From assembly GCA_905206805.1 (NCBI GenBank), contig CAJLIR010000017.1, positions 1 to 24,554 on the forward strand: a DNA stretch of 24,554 nucleotides. Reading direction: 5' to 3'. Below, piece after piece: positions 1 to 7,825 of the stretch. The notes below the pieces were generated by a model. That model searched no databases, was not told the origin of the DNA, and saw only the letters and a list, made by a program, of their open reading frames with translations. How positions within the stretch are numbered: the stretch's first letter is position 1; every line of letters starts with the position of its first letter. This DNA is from an uncultured Caryophanales bacterium (GTDB lineage: Bacteria; Bacillota_I; Bacilli_A; RF39; UBA660). The translations under genes and the position numbers were made by a program.

Positions 1-29
1 CTTTTCTATTATTAATACTATCATTTATT

Positions 30-60
30 TTTACTTTTTGCAAGAGCTTCAAAAAGTAAA
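30..60. repeat. Perfect 11-bp inverted repeat
   Basis: The arms at 30-40 and 50-60 are perfect reverse complements around a 9-base loop. Neither strand has a run of T after the stem, so a normal intrinsic terminator is not supported. It lies just downstream of the tRNA-Ser terminator, so it may be a second transcript-end or stabilising structure. Its function is unknown. Confidence 0.45.
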
Positions 61-61
61 A

Positions 62-85
62 TAAAAACCTTGAAAAATCAAGGTT
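62..85 (-). terminator. Intrinsic terminator of tRNA-Ser
   Basis: An 8-bp stem (66-73 with 78-85) with a 4-base loop is followed on the minus strand by a T-rich run. It begins 10 bases downstream of the tRNA 3' end. Stem, loop and T-tract fit a Rho-independent terminator. Confidence 0.8.
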
Positions 86-95
86 AATATCATAA

Positions 96-186
96 TGGCG
101 GAGTAGGCGAGATTTGAACTCGCGCGCCAGTTGCCCGACCTACACCCTTAGCAGGGGCGCCTCTTCAGCCTCTTGAGTACTACTCC
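96..186 (-). tRNA. tRNA-Ser (anticodon GCU)
   Basis: The complete tRNA folds by eye. It has acceptor arm GGAGTAG/CTACTCC, D-stem CTC/GAG, a 5-bp anticodon stem CGCCC/GGGTG (one G-U pair), and a T-arm GCGAG/CTCGC around TTCAAAT. The long variable arm is typical of class II tRNAs (Ser, Leu). The anticodon GCT (bases 152-150) reads AGC/AGU codons, which makes it serine. The discriminator is G and the 3' CCA is encoded in the DNA. The gene stands alone between its own promoter and terminator. Confidence 0.97.
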
Positions 187-207
187 ATTTCTCACGCTAC
201 GAATATA

Positions 208-236
208 ATTTTACATTATATCTTAATTATTGTCAA
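208..236 (-). promoter_or_regulatory. Promoter of tRNA-Ser
   Basis: A perfect -35 TTGACA (236-231) is separated by 17 bp from the -10 TAAAAT (213-208, 5/6 match). The predicted start is near 201, about 15 bases before the mature tRNA 5' end. This is the strongest sigma-A-type promoter in the window, as expected for a stable RNA. Confidence 0.85.
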
Positions 237-249
237 CAAATTAACCACT

Positions 250-282
250 AAAAAAATAAATTACTAAAAATTTTGGTAATTT
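250..282 (-). terminator. Intrinsic terminator of the pflB-pflA operon
   Basis: A 7-bp stem (258-264 with 276-282) has an 11-base loop that can pair further internally. A run of T follows on the minus strand (256-250). The upstream arm overlaps the pflA stop codon. Confidence 0.75.
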
Positions 283-1000
283 ACTTTTTGTTTTCTATTT
301 TAGATAATAATATTTTTTCTAATTTATTACATTTTTCTTTATCCATATTTACTTTATCTTTTAGTGGATTGTCTAAATTTAACTTTTTGTATTTTTCATA
401 AGCCATTGTATGAAAAGGTAATAATTCTATTTTTTCTATATTTTTTAATTTTTTTATAAAATGTGCTAATGAATCAATATATGCTTCACTATCATTAATA
501 CCTGGTACTATTACCTGTCTTATCCACATTTTTTTGTTATTTTTTTGGCAACATTCTAAAAATTTTAATGATTCAGAAATCTTATTTCCAGTCATTTTCA
601 TGTAATTTATATCATCTAATGCCTTAATATCAAATATTACTAAATCCACTAATGATAAAATTTCATCATAATCGCCTAATCCTACACCAGCTGTATCTAA
701 AGTTATATGAATATTTTCACGTTTTAACAATTTACAAGTTTCAATTAAAAAATCTATTTGTAATAATGGTTCACCACCTGAAAATGTGACCCCTCCACCA
801 TTTTTAAAATATGGTTTATTTCTTAGTATTTTTTGAACAACTTCTTCGGGTGTAAAATTTTTTTCCTTTAAATTCCACATTTCTGGATTGTGACAAAAAA
901 GACACCTTAATTTGCACCCATTAAGAAAGACCACAGTACGAATACCTGGTCCATCTAGGGTACTAAATGTTTCAAAAGAATCTATTGAACCTTTAGTCAT
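281..1000 (-). CDS. pflA: Pyruvate formate-lyase-activating enzyme
   Basis: This radical-SAM enzyme uses a 4Fe-4S cluster and S-adenosylmethionine to place the glycyl radical on pyruvate formate-lyase; it acts in the cytoplasm under anaerobic conditions. The 239-residue protein has the family's N-terminal motif DGPGIRT followed by C29-x3-C33-x2-C36 (cluster ligands), then NGGGVTFSGGEP (residues 67-78) with the GGE motif that contacts SAM. Length matches PflA of other bacteria (about 245 aa). The start ATG shares one base with the stop of pflB (TAATG), so translation is probably coupled. No other reading frame in the window suggests an alternative glycyl-radical substrate. Confidence 0.97.
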   Translation of the reverse strand: MTKGSIDSFETFSTLDGPGIRTVVFLNGCKLRCLFCHNPEMWNLKEKNFTPEEVVQKILRNKPYFKNGGGVTFSGGEPLLQIDFLIETCKLLKRENIHITLDTAGVGLGDYDEILSLVDLVIFDIKALDDINYMKMTGNKISESLKFLECCQKNNKKMWIRQVIVPGINDSEAYIDSLAHFIKKLKNIEKIELLPFHTMAYEKYKKLNLDNPLKDKVNMDKEKCNKLEKILLSKIENKK

Positions 1001-3231
1001 TACATTTTATCATGGAAAGTTCTTGAAATAACTTCCTCTTGTTGTTTTCTTGTCAATTTATTAAATCTTACTGCATATCCAGAAACTCTAACTGTTAATA
1101 GTGGATATTTATCAGGATTGTTCATGGCGTCTATTAATGTCTCTCTATTTAAAACATTTACATTCAAATGATGTGCACCTTTATAAAAATATGCATCCAT
1201 TAAAGTAACTAAGTTAGAAACTTGTTCATCTAATGTTTTACCTAAGGCATTTGGAACAATTGAAAATGTATTCGATATACCATCTCTACAACAATTTTCC
1301 CAATCTAATTTTGCAACAGAATTTAACGAAGCTATTGCTCCAGACTCATCTCTACCGTGCATTGGATTAGCTCCAGGTGCAAATGGAACACCTGCTTTTC
1401 TACCATCGGGTGTTGCACCTGTATTTGATCCATATACAACATTCGATGTAATTGTTAAGACTGATAATGTAGGATGAGCATTTCTATAACATGGATGAGA
1501 AGCTAATTCTTTATAAACAAAATCTAGTAATTCTTTTCCAATTTCATCTACTCTATCATCATCATTTCCGTATTTAGGATAATCTCCAGTAATTTCAAAA
1601 TCAACAGTTATTCCCTCTTCATCGCGAATTGGTTTTACTTTAGCATATTTAATTGCAGATAATGAATCAACAGCAACACTAAATCCAGCCACTCCATAAG
1701 CCATTAATCTATTTACATTAGTATCATGTAAAGCCATTTGTCCTGCTTCATAAGCATATTTATCATGCATATAGTGAATAATATTCATAGCATCACTATA
1801 AATTCTACATACTTCTTTTAGCATTTTATGATATCCATCTAGTACTTTATCATAATTTAATACTTCATCAGTATTTTTTGTAAATCCGTCAATTACTAAA
1901 TCTCTTTTTACTTCATCAATTCCACCATTTAATGAATATAGAAGTGCTTTAGCTAAATTACAACGTGCGCCAAAGAATTGCATATCTTTTCCAACTCTCA
2001 TTGATGATACACAACACGCAATAGCGTAGTCATCCCCCATTGTTCTTCTCATTAAATCGTCATTTTCATATTGAATCGAATCTGTTTTAATACTAATTTT
2101 TGAACAATATTTTTTCCAATTTTCTGGTAAATCTTGTGCCCACAATATAGTCATATTAGGTTCTGGTGCACTTTCAAGATTTTCTAGAGTATGTACAATT
2201 CTATATGAAGTTTTATTAACTAGTGTTCTGCCTTCATTAGTCATGCCACCAAGAGAACAAGTAACCCAAGTTGGATCACCAGAGAATAATTCATCATATT
2301 CTGGTGTTCTTAAATGTCTAGCAGCTCTTAGTTTAATGACAAATTGATCGATTATTTCTTGAGCTTCACTTTCTGTTATAACACCATTTTCTAAATCTCT
2401 TTCAAAATAAATATCAAAGAATGCATCGACTCTTCCTAAAGACATTGCTGCTCCATTATTTTCCTTGATTGCAGCTAAATATCCAAAATAAGTCCATTGA
2501 ACTGCTTCTTTTGCATTACTAGCTGGTTTTGAAATATCAATTCCGTAAGATGCTGCCATTTCTTTCATTTCTTTTAATGCTCTATATTGCATTGAAATTT
2601 CTTCTCTTAAGCGAATAGTGGCTTCATCCATAACATCGATTTTCATATATTCCCAGTCATTAAACTTTTGTTGCATTAAATAATCTATACCATATAACGC
2701 AATTCTTCTATAATCACCAATAATTCTTCCTCTACCATAAGCATCAGGCAAACCTGTTAATAATTTATCATGTCTTGCCTTTCTAATTTCTTTAGTATAA
2801 GCATCAAATACACCATCATTATGTGTTTTAACCATATTTGAATTTAAGAAATTTTCTAACTCTGGCTTCATTTTATATGAATAAGCATCCAATTCTTGAT
2901 AAACCATTTTAAGTCCACCTTTGGGAACTATACATCTTTTACCTAATTTATCAGTTTGTAATCCAACAATTACATCATCATCTTCTGATATATAACCAGG
3001 AGCAAAAACATTAATTCCAGCAGGATGTTCAGTATCTATATCAATAACGTGCTTTTTTACCTCTTCAGCACACATTTTTTCATAAACATCTAAAACTCTT
3101 TTTGTTTTTTCTGTGGGACCCAATAAGAAGTCTTCATTACCTTCATATGATTTATAATTATTTTTTATAAAATCACTTACATTAATTTCATTCTTCCAAG
3201 TTTCACCTTTAAAACCATTCCAACAATCCAT
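1000..3231 (-). CDS. pflB: Pyruvate formate-lyase (formate C-acetyltransferase)
   Basis: PflB is a glycyl-radical enzyme converting pyruvate and CoA to acetyl-CoA and formate in anaerobic fermentation. Numbering from an upstream ATG at 3252, adjacent catalytic cysteines lie at C413-C414 in IACCVSSM, and the C-terminal radical site RVSGYAVRFN puts the radical glycine at residue 725, 25 residues from the end, as in characterised PFLs. The ATG at 3252 is rejected: an extended -10 lies directly upstream, and the Shine-Dalgarno AAAGAGG sits 6 bases before the ATG at 3231. From that start the protein is 743 aa (E. coli PflB is about 760) and opens MDCWNGFKG. The activase gene follows directly. Confidence 0.97.
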   Translation of the reverse strand: MDCWNGFKGETWKNEINVSDFIKNNYKSYEGNEDFLLGPTEKTKRVLDVYEKMCAEEVKKHVIDIDTEHPAGINVFAPGYISEDDDVIVGLQTDKLGKRCIVPKGGLKMVYQELDAYSYKMKPELENFLNSNMVKTHNDGVFDAYTKEIRKARHDKLLTGLPDAYGRGRIIGDYRRIALYGIDYLMQQKFNDWEYMKIDVMDEATIRLREEISMQYRALKEMKEMAASYGIDISKPASNAKEAVQWTYFGYLAAIKENNGAAMSLGRVDAFFDIYFERDLENGVITESEAQEIIDQFVIKLRAARHLRTPEYDELFSGDPTWVTCSLGGMTNEGRTLVNKTSYRIVHTLENLESAPEPNMTILWAQDLPENWKKYCSKISIKTDSIQYENDDLMRRTMGDDYAIACCVSSMRVGKDMQFFGARCNLAKALLYSLNGGIDEVKRDLVIDGFTKNTDEVLNYDKVLDGYHKMLKEVCRIYSDAMNIIHYMHDKYAYEAGQMALHDTNVNRLMAYGVAGFSVAVDSLSAIKYAKVKPIRDEEGITVDFEITGDYPKYGNDDDRVDEIGKELLDFVYKELASHPCYRNAHPTLSVLTITSNVVYGSNTGATPDGRKAGVPFAPGANPMHGRDESGAIASLNSVAKLDWENCCRDGISNTFSIVPNALGKTLDEQVSNLVTLMDAYFYKGAHHLNVNVLNRETLIDAMNNPDKYPLLTVRVSGYAVRFNKLTRKQQEEVISRTFHDKM

Positions 3232-3256
3232 ATATAACCTCTTTTCTAGCATATTA

Positions 3257-3265
3257 ATTATAACA
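3257..3265 (-). promoter_or_regulatory. Extended -10 promoter of pflB-pflA
   Basis: The minus strand reads TGTTATAAT, a perfect TG-N-TATAAT extended -10. No good -35 is found at 16-18 bp. The predicted start is near 3250, only about 20 bases before the chosen pflB start at 3231, with the SD AAAGAGG in between. Confidence 0.65.
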
Positions 3266-3311
3266 TATCAAAGATTTATTTAACAGTTTTTTTATAAATT
3301 TTATATATAAT

Positions 3312-3340
3312 AAAACTCTTTAAAAATTTTAAAGAGTTTT
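3312..3340 (-). terminator. Hairpin terminator after the pilin-LamG gene
   Basis: A long stem of up to 14 bp (3312-3325 with 3327-3340; realistic loop about 9 bases) starts 5 bases past the stop codon. The 3' arm ends in TTTT on the minus strand, but the following tract is A/T-mixed, so termination efficiency is uncertain. It separates this gene from the pfl promoter. Confidence 0.6.
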
Positions 3341-3345
3341 ATTTC

Positions 3346-5649
3346 TTAATTATTTTTTATTTGTTCTAATGTAAGCGGATAATTATATATTTTGAATGTT
3401 TTTATATAACCCTTGAAATAGCAATTTTCTGGTGCGTCAGAATTGCTTGGTTCATTGCCCAAAAATAATGATTTGTTACTATATGTTATATAACTAACAT
3501 TTTCATAAGTACCTATTAATTCATCATCTAAATAAAACTTAAATGTATTTGAATCAAATACCATTACAGCTTTATATTCATGATTAAGTTCTAAAACTTT
3601 TGACTTAATTACACGATAACCTCCATTAATATGAGCTTGTGCGGATATAGAATTATCACTATTTAAAGATAATCCAAGTCCGCCATTTTGATAATCAGCA
3701 AAAACATCTGCTTCACTTCGTGTATTAGCTTCATCAAGGCTAAATTTTACGATAAACGTAAATTTATTAAGAGAAAAACTTTTTATCTTTACATAATCAT
3801 CTACACCATCAAAATATAAACCTTTATCTGTTTTACTTGCCCCATAAATTGTTCCATCTATACCATTACCCGATAAATCAGTTAATTTTGAATCAACTAT
3901 TTTATTGAAATCATATGAAACTAGTAAAGGTATTGTATCTAAATTACCAGTTTTACCGCTATATTTATTTTGTAATTCTGTATGAATTTTTGTAATTTCT
4001 TTAACATTTAATGCTCTTTCATACACACTTATGTTATAAATTGAGCCAGATAAGTAAAAACTTTTTATCACACTACCTGCATCCGGTTCTGCACCTAAGA
4101 CAAATAAAATGTCATTATTAGGATTAGTATAATTGAAATATGTTTCTGAACCTTGTAGTTCACCATTCAAATAAAGTTTATAACTTCCACCGGAAAAAGT
4201 AATTGAGGCTGTATATACCTTATTAAATTCGATGGGATCTTTTGAATAAATTGTTCTATAATTACCTCCAAGATAACATTCTGCCTTAAGTTTTTTATTT
4301 GAATTTAAAAGTGCGAGTGAACAGCCACCATTTTGAGTATTTGATATTATATTTTGTTCTGCCTCACTTGTTACATCTAGTATTCTAAACGTTGCGTTGT
4401 ATGTTAAATTTCTAAGACTTTTATATGGAATAGTTATATAGTCATTTGCACCTTTTCCATTAAATATTATTCCGTCTTTTGAGAGAGTAGCACCATTTAT
4501 AGTCGCATCGATTTTATTGGAACTTTCGTCTTTTAAAATTAAATTTGTATTGTCAGTATTATCAGAGTTATATTCAAATAATAATCTTCTATCTAACTCT
4601 ATTTCTGGTCTTTCGAAGTTGTTTAAATCTATTTCATAATTTTCTTTTACTACTTGACTTGATAGTGCTTTTGAATATCCTCTTGCCGACAATAAATATC
4701 CCATAAAATAATCTTGCTCTGGTTTGTTTCCAATCGGATTTACACCAATAGCTAATATTGTATCATTTTCAGGATACTCATAAGATCCACCGTTATATCT
4801 TCCGATTTCTTCACCATTTACATAGAAAATAAATAATCCATTATCTACAGAAATTGTTGTAGTATATATTTTATCTATTTCTATATCACTATAGGTAATA
4901 GACTTATAATTTCCATCTATATATGCTTCAGCAACTATTTTATTATTTTGAACATAAATATCGTATCCACCTCTATCACAATTACCAATAACCATCAATG
5001 GATTATTAGATAATTCTTCAACCCTAAATGTTGCTTCAATTGTAAATGATTGATAGTTAAATTCTTTTATTAATGCATAATCACTTGTTCCATTAAAATA
5101 TAATCCATAATCACTATTAACAGTACCAACTAACGATGCATCATAATCACCCACAATATTTTTTAAGGTTGAGTTTGTATTATTAGTATTATTATATTTA
5201 TATATAAATACATCTTCAACTTCTGAATCATTGTAATAATTTTTTTGTGGGTTCTTATCAGTTATATTGCATTCATCAACTTTTGTAGCAACTGCCTTAT
5301 CTTTTTCATAAACTACTCTATAATTACCAACACAAAATATTGCATTAACAACTTTTCCTCTTTTTATATCAAATGAGCCACTTTTTGGTAAACTTCCTTT
5401 TACATTAACCAAGATATCACCAACATTATATGTTCCATCAGTTATTTTATTTCCAGATACGGTCGGTTCGTCAAGTGTAATTTTATATAAAATTGCATTT
5501 ATATATCCATACACAGAGTCCTCTGCTGCACCTTTTTTTATATCATTAACTAGTTTCATTACTTGAGGTACTACAATTAAAGATATTACTGACAATAATA
5601 TTACTACTGCCAAAAGTTCTACTAATGTAAATCCGTTTTTATTCTTCAT
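3346..5649 (-). CDS. Prepilin-type protein with three LamG/concanavalin-like domains
   Basis: The predicted exported protein is 767 aa. The N terminus is a class III (type IV prepilin) signal: short leader MKNKNG, then FTLVELLAVVILL with the conserved Glu at mature position 5 and a long hydrophobic helix. A pilin-like head follows with two cysteines (about C106 and C127) that could form a disulfide. Three tandem domains of about 190 aa follow (roughly residues 150-338, 352-555, 570-767). Each carries the LamG_3-like pattern of IxGTIxGA, GLYFNGxxDY, FTIxATFR, a YVNGExIG-type strand and a closing SGYxxxxxxYxxAL-type strand. LamG domains bind carbohydrate or protein ligands in other systems; the ligand here is unknown. 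A longer TTG start at 5703 is rejected because it lies upstream of the promoter. No pilus motor, platform or prepilin peptidase gene is in the window. Confidence 0.85.
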   Translation of the reverse strand: MKNKNGFTLVELLAVVILLSVISLIVVPQVMKLVNDIKKGAAEDSVYGYINAILYKITLDEPTVSGNKITDGTYNVGDILVNVKGSLPKSGSFDIKRGKVVNAIFCVGNYRVVYEKDKAVATKVDECNITDKNPQKNYYNDSEVEDVFIYKYNNTNNTNSTLKNIVGDYDASLVGTVNSDYGLYFNGTSDYALIKEFNYQSFTIEATFRVEELSNNPLMVIGNCDRGGYDIYVQNNKIVAEAYIDGNYKSITYSDIEIDKIYTTTISVDNGLFIFYVNGEEIGRYNGGSYEYPENDTILAIGVNPIGNKPEQDYFMGYLLSARGYSKALSSQVVKENYEIDLNNFERPEIELDRRLLFEYNSDNTDNTNLILKDESSNKIDATINGATLSKDGIIFNGKGANDYITIPYKSLRNLTYNATFRILDVTSEAEQNIISNTQNGGCSLALLNSNKKLKAECYLGGNYRTIYSKDPIEFNKVYTASITFSGGSYKLYLNGELQGSETYFNYTNPNNDILFVLGAEPDAGSVIKSFYLSGSIYNISVYERALNVKEITKIHTELQNKYSGKTGNLDTIPLLVSYDFNKIVDSKLTDLSGNGIDGTIYGASKTDKGLYFDGVDDYVKIKSFSLNKFTFIVKFSLDEANTRSEADVFADYQNGGLGLSLNSDNSISAQAHINGGYRVIKSKVLELNHEYKAVMVFDSNTFKFYLDDELIGTYENVSYITYSNKSLFLGNEPSNSDAPENCYFKGYIKTFKIYNYPLTLEQIKNN

Positions 5650-5671
5650 ATAACGCCTACTTTCTTCATTT

Positions 5672-5700
5672 ATAATATCATTAATTATATTTTTTTTCAA
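5672..5700 (-). promoter_or_regulatory. Promoter of the pilin-LamG gene
   Basis: -35 TTGAAA (5700-5695, 5/6), 17-bp spacer, -10 TATTAT (5677-5672, 5/6) preceded by an extended TG. The predicted start near 5665 leaves a leader of about 16 bases holding a weak SD (GAAAGTAGG) before the ATG at 5649. The -35 is directly adjacent to the ligA terminator T-tract. Confidence 0.7.
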
Positions 5701-5735
5701 CAAAAAACCATAAACAAAATAACATTATGGTTTTT
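5698..5735 (-). terminator. Intrinsic terminator of the pcrA-ligA operon
   Basis: An 11-bp perfect stem (5703-5713 with 5725-5735) with an 11-base loop is followed by TTTTTTG on the minus strand. It lies about 60 bases after the ligA stop. The plus strand also shows a T-run, but no plus-strand gene ends here. Confidence 0.85.
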
Positions 5736-5797
5736 ATCGTTTTTATTATTCTAATTGTTAAAATACAGTTTTTAAACTATTACTTCAAATAAATTTA

Positions 5798-7786
5798 TTA
5801 AATTTTTTCTAACATGTTTTTAAATTCACTTTCATTCCAAATAGGAATATTCAAACTCTTTGCCTTATCATATTTACTACCCGGGTTTTCACCTACTAAA
5901 ACAACACTTGTTTTTTTAGTAACTGAATTTGTTACTTTTCCACCACGAGCAATAATTAATTTGCTTGCTTCTTCTCTTGAAAAATCAGATAATGTGCCTG
6001 TTAAAACAAATGTTTTATCTAGAAAATTTTCATTTTTTATTATTTTATTTCCAATAAATTCCATATTTACATTATTTTCTTTTAATTTTTTTATAATTTC
6101 TAAATTATCTTGATTTTTAAAATAATCATAAACACTAGCAGCAATTATTTCTCCAATATCAGGAATATCTACTAAAGTTTCATAATCTGTATTAATTAAA
6201 TTATCTATATTTTCATATTTTCTGGCTAAAATAGTTGCCGTTTTTTTACCAACATGTCTTATACCTAGCGCAAAAAGCAGTCTATCAAGTGAATTTTCTT
6301 TACTTTTTTCAATACTTTCTAGTAAATTATTTATACTTTTTTCCCCAAAACCTTCTAATTCCATAAGATTTTGCTTATGTTTTTTTAATGAGTAAAAATC
6401 TACAACACTTTTTAAAAATCCCATATTATAAAAATCTTCTATAATTCTTTCTCCAAAACCATCTATATACATAGCATCTCTGCTTACAAAATGAATTAAT
6501 CCCTCTATTTTTCTAGCATCACACAGTTTATTTTCACAGTAATATGCAGCCTCTGTTTCTTTTCTTACTAATTTACTACCACATATTGGACAAAACTCAA
6601 TCATTTTAAATGGAATTTGAGTTCCATCTCTTCTTTCTTTTATAACACTTACAACTTCTGGAATTACATCTCCAGCCTTATGAATTGAAATTGTATCATT
6701 AATCATAATATCCTTATCTTTGATATAATCTTCATTATGAAGTGTTACACTACTTATTATAGATCCCGCTAAATGAACTGGATTCAAATCTGCACGAGGT
6801 GTTATTTTACCAGTTCTTCCTACACAAAATTCTATATTTTTTAATTTTGTTAAAACTTCTTCAGCAGGAAACTTATAAGCTATTGCCCACTTTGGAGTAC
6901 GTGCTGTATAACCTAATTTTTTTTGTTCAGCTAAGTTATTTACTTTAATTACAATTCCATCTATTTCATAAGGTAGTTCAGGTCTTTTTACTTGCCAAGA
7001 ATTAATATATTCTATTACTTCATTAATATTATGCGCTAATATGATATTTGGATTTACTATAAATTTTAATTTTTTCATAAATTCTAGAGCTTCATAATGT
7101 GTTTTAATAGAATATTTATCTGGTTCTGGTAAATGATAAATAAATGTTGATAAATTTCTTTTAGCTGCAATACTAGAATCTAATTGTCTAACCGATCCAG
7201 CTGCTGCATTTCTAGGATTAGCAAATAAATTTTCATTATTTTTCTTTCTTTCTTTATTAAGTTCTAAGAAAGATTTTTTAGGCATATATATTTCTCCACG
7301 AACCTCTAAATATTCCTTAAAATCTATTTCTAGCGGAACTGATTTAATAGTCATAACATTATGAGTAATATCTTCTCCAGTTACACCATCACCTCTTGTT
7401 GCTGCCCTAACTAATTTACCATTTTCATAAATTAGTGAAACTGATAGACCATCTATTTTTAACTCACAAACATACTCTGGATTTGAAATTACTTTTTTTA
7501 TTCTCTCATCAAATTCTATTATCTCACTTTCATTAAAAATATCGCCTAACGACATCATTGGTACTTTATGGGTTACTTTAGTAAAACCGTCAATAATTTT
7601 TCCACCAACTCTTTTAGTTGGAGAATTATATTTTATAAGTTCTGGATGAAGTTTTTCTAATTTTTCTAGTTCATGATAATAATCATCATATTCTTGATCT
7701 GTTATTGTTGGCTTATCTAAAGTATAGTATTCATAACTTGCTCTATTTATTATTTCAATTAATTCATTAATTCGCTTTTCAATCAT
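5798..7786 (-). CDS. ligA: NAD-dependent DNA ligase LigA
   Basis: LigA seals nicks in duplex DNA during replication and repair using NAD+. The 662-aa length is normal. Visible domains in order: Ia domain (about 1-65) with the YYTLDKPTITDQEYD motif; adenylation domain with CELKIDG, where K110 is the AMP-accepting lysine; OB fold near 310-390 (GRTGKITPRA); a four-cysteine zinc finger (FCPICG...YYCENKLCDARK); helix-hairpin-helix repeats (about 420-570); and a C-terminal BRCT domain (about 585-662, FVLTGTLSDFSREEA). The SD GAGG sits 6 bases before the ATG. It is the last gene of an operon with pcrA, a pairing also common in Bacillus-type genomes. Confidence 0.98.
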   Translation of the reverse strand: MIEKRINELIEIINRASYEYYTLDKPTITDQEYDDYYHELEKLEKLHPELIKYNSPTKRVGGKIIDGFTKVTHKVPMMSLGDIFNESEIIEFDERIKKVISNPEYVCELKIDGLSVSLIYENGKLVRAATRGDGVTGEDITHNVMTIKSVPLEIDFKEYLEVRGEIYMPKKSFLELNKERKKNNENLFANPRNAAAGSVRQLDSSIAAKRNLSTFIYHLPEPDKYSIKTHYEALEFMKKLKFIVNPNIILAHNINEVIEYINSWQVKRPELPYEIDGIVIKVNNLAEQKKLGYTARTPKWAIAYKFPAEEVLTKLKNIEFCVGRTGKITPRADLNPVHLAGSIISSVTLHNEDYIKDKDIMINDTISIHKAGDVIPEVVSVIKERRDGTQIPFKMIEFCPICGSKLVRKETEAAYYCENKLCDARKIEGLIHFVSRDAMYIDGFGERIIEDFYNMGFLKSVVDFYSLKKHKQNLMELEGFGEKSINNLLESIEKSKENSLDRLLFALGIRHVGKKTATILARKYENIDNLINTDYETLVDIPDIGEIIAASVYDYFKNQDNLEIIKKLKENNVNMEFIGNKIIKNENFLDKTFVLTGTLSDFSREEASKLIIARGGKVTNSVTKKTSVVLVGENPGSKYDKAKSLNIPIWNESEFKNMLEKI

Positions 7787-7825
7787 AAGTCACCTCATAT
7801 TAGAAAAAATATTAATTAATAGACG

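Noticed and set aside
1..24. Possible gene start on the minus strand at the left edge (ATG at 24)
   Set aside because: There is no ribosome-binding site and only eight codons are visible before the window ends.
5650..5703. Longer start (TTG at 5703) for the pilin-LamG gene
   Set aside because: It falls in the T-tract of the ligA terminator and upstream of the gene's own -35. The ATG at 5649 gives the short prepilin leader.
5814..6113. Open reading frames on the plus strand inside ligA, the unknown gene, the ATPase and the transglutaminase-like gene
   Set aside because: They lie antisense to clear genes, lack ribosome-binding sites and read as hydrophobic or Phe-rich translations typical of the complement of A+T-rich coding DNA.
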